Below, piece by piece: positions 60,201-64,000 of a stretch of DNA of 64,000 nucleotides. Within the stretch, counting starts at the first letter, position 1; every line of letters starts with the position of its first letter. Position numbers and translations under genes: made by a program. Source of the DNA: Verrucomicrobium sp. BvORR034 (GTDB taxonomy: Bacteria > Verrucomicrobiota > Verrucomicrobiia > Verrucomicrobiales > Verrucomicrobiaceae); the NCBI RefSeq assembly GCF_000739635.1, contig NZ_BATQ01000171.1, positions 1-64,000 of the forward strand, in the 5' to 3' direction. The notes under the pieces are model-generated. The model was given only the letters and a program-made list of their open reading frames with translations. It did not search any database and was not told where the DNA came from.

Positions 60201-62735
60201 GCACGCCCCGACCTGTGGGAGGCGTGGTCCGTGCTCATCTCCCAAGCCCAGGACGCAGGCGAGCTGGAAGAAGCCGCCCGGCTGGCGGAGGAGGCCAGCC
60301 GCCGCTTTCCCCTGCTGCCCGGTGCCTGGCGTGATCTGGGGCAGATCATGCGGCTGCAGGGGCGCAATGAGGAGTCCCTGCGGGCCTACCGTCGCACCAC
60401 CGAGCTCAACCCTGACTGGGACCAGGCCTGGCAGGATCTCGCCCAGCTTCAGGAAGACCTGGGGCAGGCGGAGGACGCCCTCCACACCGTACGCACCGCC
60501 CTGAAGCGCATGCCGCGGGAGAACAACCTGCGTATGCTGCTGGCGATCTTCCTCTGGCGCGCTGGCGAGCGGCAGGAGCCCTGGGAACTGGTGGAATCCT
60601 GCCTGCGGGATGATCCCACTCTGCAGAGAGCCTGGGGCATCCTCTCCGCCTGGGCACCCCTCCTGCACCGCCAGCAGTCGCTCGAAGATCTGGCACGCTC
60701 CGTCACCCGCGAGCACCCCGCCCAGGCCCGCCTCTGGATGATGCTGGCCCGCATTCTCGGACCTGAGGCTGTGGAAGAACGTCTTCAGGCGGTGGACCGC
60801 GCCCTGGCCATCCGACCGCGCCTCGCGGAGGCCTACGACTTCAAAGCCATCCTCCTGTCGGAGCAGGGCAAGTTCGAGGAAGCACGCAAGGCCCTGTGGT
60901 CCGGCCCCTGGGGCACTGACCGCCCCGCCCAGCTGGCGGGCCGCGAGGCCTGGCTGCTCGTCCTTGAGGGCAAGCCTCAGGAGGGCATGATCGTCCTGCG
61001 CAAGGTGCTGAAAAAACACCGCGACTTCCACTGGGGCTGGGAGCGGCTCTATGAACTGGCTGAACACGTGGAGCAGCCCCTGGCGATGCGCGAAGCCGCA
61101 CGTGAGCTGCTGCGACTGAGCCCGCGCGATCCTGATGCGTGCAGCCGCGCCGCCCTGGTGGAGCTGGGCGCCGGCGGCAATGAAGCCCGTGCCGTGCAGC
61201 ACCTGGAGCGCGCATTGCACCTCGAACCCGCCCACGACTTCTCCGCCCGGCAGCTGCTCGATCTCTACTGGCGGCGCAAGGATCTGGCCGGGCTGGAAAA
61301 AGCCTCCACCCTGATGCTGGCCACCGGCCCCACAGGCTGGGTGCGGAAGGCTTACTCCGTGCTGGCCCACTGCCATCGCCGGAACCTGGAAGGTGCACGT
61401 GCGGGACTGAAGGAGCTCGTGGAGTGCCAGGACGACATCTTCGATCTGCTGGGCCTCTTTGACACCACCGTGCTCAACGATACCCGGTACAAGAAGGCCC
61501 TCGTGGAGGTGATGGACGCCGCTGTCGCCGCGGACACCATTGGGCCCGCCTTCGCCCTGCTCTGGATCCGCGAGCAGGCCCGGCAGGGCAAGTGGCAGTG
61601 CTGGCGGCATTTCGGCACGTGGATCCCGCGCATGCAGCAGCGAGCGGTGCCTGCCATCCACCAGCTCATCGATCTGGCGGCAGATACGTCAAAGGCGGGT
61701 GCCTTCCTGCCCGAGCTCCTGAGAGAGCACCGTGATTTCATCCATCCCAACACCGAGCTTTGGGCCGCGGCCGGCCGCGCTCTGGCCACCTCCAACCTCG
61801 AAGTGGAAGCCGTGAACTGGATGAAGGGGGCCGAGACCCGCCCCGACATCCGCGGCTGGATGCTCGCCATCTACGAGATCGCTCTGAACCAGTTGAACCG
61901 CGGCCCGGAGGCCACGGAAATCAGCCTCGCCGCCGTGAGGCTGGGAGTGCGGGACGACACTTGGCCCCTGCACGTGAGTCAAGCTGGCTTTGGCACTGCT
62001 CTGGCTGGCGATCATGACCAGGCCCAGTCCCTGCTCAAGCTGGTCCCACCGGGGGATGTGCCGCCCCAATGGCGTCTGCTGCACACCCTGGGGGATGCAC
62101 TGACCAAAGTGATGCCTCTGCCACCCCACGAAGCCAAGGCGGCCTACAAGGTGCAGATCAACCGGCTCCGCGGTCTGGCCAAATCCCTCCCTGCACCTAC
62201 TCCCATCCTGTCAGGACAGTACACCCAGGCCGTTGAAGCGATGGCCGGCCACGCTGGGGTCGGGCTCTGGTCCTGGCAGAGGAAGTCACCCAAACCCAAG
62301 CGACAGACCGAAGGCGCGGGCAGCTCCCTGGCCAGCATCGGCCCCTTTCCCATTATCGCGATTGTGGTGCTGCTGTTCCAGGTGCTGCGGCACTGTGACC
62401 CAGTCCGCACCGGGTCAAGCTACGCCCCGATGCCGTCCCACGAAGAAAAAGATCGCAGCGCACGGAGGCTCCGTGAACTCCGTCAGGCGGTGGAGCAGCA
62501 GAAACTCCAGGACAGGCTTCTCACGCCTTCGCCTCTTCCTCAGGTCTTGCCAGTGATTCCGCCAGGGCTGAATGGCAGGGACACCGCCCCACCCGCCCCT
62601 CTGCAGGGGACACCAGTGCCGGTCTCTCCGTCTCAGGCGGACTTCGAGCGCTGGCTGGATCAAAAGCCCCACCAGCGCGGTGACACCCTGACTCCGCCGC
62701 CCCTTCCCCTGGTGCCTTCCCTGCAAGGAGATTGA
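57273..62735 (+). CDS. giant TPR protein with embedded C39-like peptidase domain
   Basis: 1820 residues from a GTG start. Residues 1-300 are TPR-like helices. A C39-like papain-fold domain lies at about 310-460: catalytic Cys330 in GHRTCGPATLALIAQ, His407 in SAHLQTVIGYD and Asp425 in IQDPGEP. From about 470 to 1640 come some 25-30 TPR units (for example DQAWQDLAQLQEDLGQAEDALHTVRTAL). A single hydrophobic segment (about 1690-1708, FPIIAIVVLLFQVL) precedes a Pro-rich tail. With no signal peptide and one C-terminal anchor, the bulk is probably cytoplasmic. C39 domains usually cleave double-glycine leaders; no such small gene is evident here. Confidence 0.88.
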   Translation: MEKNYKLKDGFTTDRRVSVPGEVVQQVRAAYDSGRYMDAYALAMAEAGPLQAWRGHEAQVIAARLSNNLGADRLSSLLLTRAHRERPQDAETRLHYGYHVLHRRGPMSAWSLAAKPESCENLTPELHADLIALRAAVAVLYRDFNVAESLLASALKLDPESAWLATEQARFLQAQEKRGEALCRLDEALQFRPWFRPAVQHRARLLHLLNRHGEAVEYLTEALNHLQSGAVAMQLAVLKREIDDDAGMLELLDLCEQWTPMPSLQHREWLAACRSDAYYMRGDLAAAAEQAEKLGGEYYEALANRYRNTTSSGPRVRLPVSFVLQGHRTCGPATLALIAQFWHHPATQEQIAQAICYDGTYDYSERQWCEENGFAAREFHVTWDSLRLLLNAGVPFALATVEVGSAHLQTVIGYDEIRKTLLIQDPGEPHYREVVAEEFLGRYKLTGPRGMAVVPADRRAWVNSLPLPDADFYDLNFAFNRALARHSRDEACGILERMTALDPLHRLTLFARLSLAGFDRNTQEHHQVLLDMLTQYPDDMRLLHWHVQSLRELGRPEERLRLLRRIITLEQAHPSFLRELAVELSEDYRHRHETRRLLWWAHRCSPVDSAVLSALAVWHWREPRRQEALDFFRFAAALSDKVEAWSVQWFNACVALNRSEEALAWLRQRNQAYGDQSSGPALTLAVCLERLCLTEESLAVVEEAVRRRPDDGELLVHASRLAARFGKMYEAQLRLQRARQKCSHGQWLRADAALAGREGDHARQLAIWREILQTEPLAMDAHQSMVALLELVQGTAAAGAHLQEACTRFPQHYELNQTYITWLREHAPEEARPPALAMLDHFPDDAWLHREIAHICQATGGFEEAMTHATAALNLAPRAPQSLATMAMVLQAMSRTAEAEEHCRKALQEDINFGTALIQLLECTNGSTQRDGALDFIRHEMIVQVLNGETLHIYRVLAYGLIEPRELMAHLREVWQARPDLWEAWSVLISQAQDAGELEEAARLAEEASRRFPLLPGAWRDLGQIMRLQGRNEESLRAYRRTTELNPDWDQAWQDLAQLQEDLGQAEDALHTVRTALKRMPRENNLRMLLAIFLWRAGERQEPWELVESCLRDDPTLQRAWGILSAWAPLLHRQQSLEDLARSVTREHPAQARLWMMLARILGPEAVEERLQAVDRALAIRPRLAEAYDFKAILLSEQGKFEEARKALWSGPWGTDRPAQLAGREAWLLVLEGKPQEGMIVLRKVLKKHRDFHWGWERLYELAEHVEQPLAMREAARELLRLSPRDPDACSRAALVELGAGGNEARAVQHLERALHLEPAHDFSARQLLDLYWRRKDLAGLEKASTLMLATGPTGWVRKAYSVLAHCHRRNLEGARAGLKELVECQDDIFDLLGLFDTTVLNDTRYKKALVEVMDAAVAADTIGPAFALLWIREQARQGKWQCWRHFGTWIPRMQQRAVPAIHQLIDLAADTSKAGAFLPELLREHRDFIHPNTELWAAAGRALATSNLEVEAVNWMKGAETRPDIRGWMLAIYEIALNQLNRGPEATEISLAAVRLGVRDDTWPLHVSQAGFGTALAGDHDQAQSLLKLVPPGDVPPQWRLLHTLGDALTKVMPLPPHEAKAAYKVQINRLRGLAKSLPAPTPILSGQYTQAVEAMAGHAGVGLWSWQRKSPKPKRQTEGAGSSLASIGPFPIIAIVVLLFQVLRHCDPVRTGSSYAPMPSHEEKDRSARRLRELRQAVEQQKLQDRLLTPSPLPQVLPVIPPGLNGRDTAPPAPLQGTPVPVSPSQADFERWLDQKPHQRGDTLTPPPLPLVPSLQGD

Positions 62736-62810
62736 AATCCAACCTTTTTGTCAGTGGCCAGCTTCCTGCTAGCAGGCAAAGTGGTGCCATTCACAGAGGA
62801 TGAACTGGGT

Positions 62811-64000
62811 ATGAGAGGACTGTTTTCCAAACTATCAACACTGTGTCTGGGGGATGACGCTCTGGTCGCGGCGCGACAGATGGCCGTCTCCCGGCAGACA
62901 CCCGACCACCTGGGTGCCACCATCGTCGAAGGCGGCGTCCATTTCAGCATCTACTCCCGGGCGGCAGATGGGGTGGACCTCTGCCTGTTCGACCCGGCGG
63001 AGCCCTCGGAGGAGACCGGCCGGGTGCGCATGACGCGGGACGATGATGATGTCTGGCACGCCTTCGTGCCTGGGCTCACCGCTGGAGCCGTGTACGGCTA
63101 CCGCGCCCGCGGCCCTTGGTCGCCAACGCAGGGCAAGTGGTTCAACCCCCACAAACTCCTGCTGGACCCCTACGCCAAGGCCCTCCTGGGAGAGCCCATC
63201 TGGCAGGAGACCTACCAGAATGTCAGCGAAAAAACCGTCCGCGATTTCCATGACAGCGGTCCGGCCGCGTTGAAATCCGTCGTGATCTCAGATGAGTTCG
63301 ACTGGGAGGGAGATGCCCTGCCCGCAGTCCCCTGGCAGAACACCGTGATCTATGAGCTGCACGTCAAAGGGATGACCATGCAGCACCCGGATGTGCCCCC
63401 GGACAAGCGGGGCACGTACGCCGGGCTGGCAGATCCGGCCATCATCACCTACCTCAAGTCCATCGGCGTCACCTCCGTGCAGCTGCTGCCCGTGCACCAG
63501 CACCTGGACGATGGATTCCTCCTTGCCAAAGGTCTGACGAATTACTGGGGCTACAACACGATCGGCTTCTTTGCCCCGCACAGTGAATACGCCGGCACCC
63601 GCGACCCCCAGGCCCAGGTGGCGGAGTTCAAGACGATGGTTCGAGAACTTCACAAGGCAGGAATCGAGGTCATCCTTGACGTGGTGTACAACCACACCGC
63701 GGAGGGGGATGAGAACGGGCCCATGCTCTTCCTCCGCGGCCTGGACAATGCCGGGTACTACCTCCTGAACAACGACCACAAGGTGGTGAACTACACCGGC
63801 TGCGGCAACACGCTGAACGCGGCCAGCCCGCCCGCCTTGCGCCTGGTCATGGACAGCCTGCGGTACTGGGTTCAGGAAATGCACATCGACGGCTTCCGCT
63901 TCGACCTGGGGGCCACCATGGGACGTCGCGGTGAGCTATTCGACATCGGCTGCTCCTTCTTCCAGGGGCTCGCACAGGACCCCGTGCTGCGCCGCGTGAA
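62811..64000 (+). CDS. glgX: glycogen debranching enzyme GlgX/isoamylase, 3'-truncated by window edge
   Basis: 396 codons are visible from ATG 62811, with no stop before the window ends. An N-terminal CBM48-type domain (HLGATIVEGGVHFSIYSRAADGVDLCLF) leads into the GH13 barrel: YELHVKGMT, YWGYNTIGFFAPHSEYAG, and the conserved region I DVVYNHTAEG. Region II DGFRFDLGATMG carries the nucleophile Asp. This order and spacing match GlgX-type debranching enzymes that remove alpha-1,6 branches from glycogen. It begins 75 bp after the TPR/C39 gene. Confidence 0.93.
   Translation, partial: MRGLFSKLSTLCLGDDALVAARQMAVSRQTPDHLGATIVEGGVHFSIYSRAADGVDLCLFDPAEPSEETGRVRMTRDDDDVWHAFVPGLTAGAVYGYRARGPWSPTQGKWFNPHKLLLDPYAKALLGEPIWQETYQNVSEKTVRDFHDSGPAALKSVVISDEFDWEGDALPAVPWQNTVIYELHVKGMTMQHPDVPPDKRGTYAGLADPAIITYLKSIGVTSVQLLPVHQHLDDGFLLAKGLTNYWGYNTIGFFAPHSEYAGTRDPQAQVAEFKTMVRELHKAGIEVILDVVYNHTAEGDENGPMLFLRGLDNAGYYLLNNDHKVVNYTGCGNTLNAASPPALRLVMDSLRYWVQEMHIDGFRFDLGATMGRRGELFDIGCSFFQGLAQDPVLRRV

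Noticed and set aside
59247-61661. 804-residue minus-strand open frame
   Set aside because: Antisense to the TPR array of the C39-type protein; no start region or motif of its own.

Overview
The window looks like a high-GC chromosome segment from a member of the Verrucomicrobiota, probably near Verrucomicrobium, Prosthecobacter or Roseimicrobium. The evidence is a DUF1592-type cytochrome c protein paired with a Tat-exported DUF1552 protein, two secreted sulfatases, a PEP-CTERM protein, many secreted hydrolases, a sialidase-like fusion and a DUF4407 protein. This is an inference from gene families; no rRNA is present. I see no phage, plasmid, CRISPR array or transposase.

Layout. 1-3305: alpha/beta hydrolases, a small hypothetical protein and an Arg/Pro/Gly-rich secreted protein. 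3306-4711: non-coding and repeat-rich. 4712-5734: secreted GH18 protein. 5953-11045: operon of DUF1592 cytochrome, DUF1552 protein and a Tat-exported pyruvyl-transferase-like protein. 11570-14786: two-sulfatase operon on the minus strand. 15126-19930: frameshifted PEP-CTERM autotransporter-like gene, cupin, SDR and a membrane-anchored GH75-like protein. 20637-21425: Sfp-type phosphopantetheinyl transferase. 21649-28123: a coherent locus with a ROK repressor, MFS transporter, sulfite dehydrogenase SorA/SorB pair and Gfo/Idh/MocA oxidoreductase, divergent from an SsuD-like flavin monooxygenase. 28854-34590: DUF4407 protein, ABC exporter pair and ABC-F ATPase. 35093-39825: FGE-like/sialidase fusion, SnoaL-like protein, metF and a ROK sugar kinase. 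40564-45107: LpxH-like phosphoesterase, GT4 glycosyltransferase, phosphodiester glycosidase, TPR protein and recO. 45224-51301: cupin, prfB with a programmed frameshift, trmD, small proteins and a GH71/99-like protein. 52091-64000: tRNA-Tyr, gltB, a 1820-residue TPR/C39-peptidase protein and the start of glgX.

The secreted sulfatases, glycosidases, sialidase-like protein and sugar kinase fit a degrader of complex, partly sulfated polysaccharides. The SsuD-like monooxygenase plus sulfite dehydrogenase locus fits oxidative desulfonation of an organosulfonate. A sugar-type regulator and oxidoreductase suggest the substrate may be a sulfosugar such as sulfoquinovose; this is a hypothesis.

The second main signal is in the gaps between genes. 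Almost every gap longer than about 300 bp is packed with dispersed palindromic elements. Many are perfect hairpins with exactly three unpaired bases, and copies of the same element carry different but still self-complementary stems between conserved flanks. Some fold into closed multi-branch shapes (19977-20059, 28253-28401, 34775-34875). I do not recognise these as a named repeat family. Heptamer and octamer repeats sit at the 3' ends of several minus-strand genes and have been captured as C-terminal codons in two of them.
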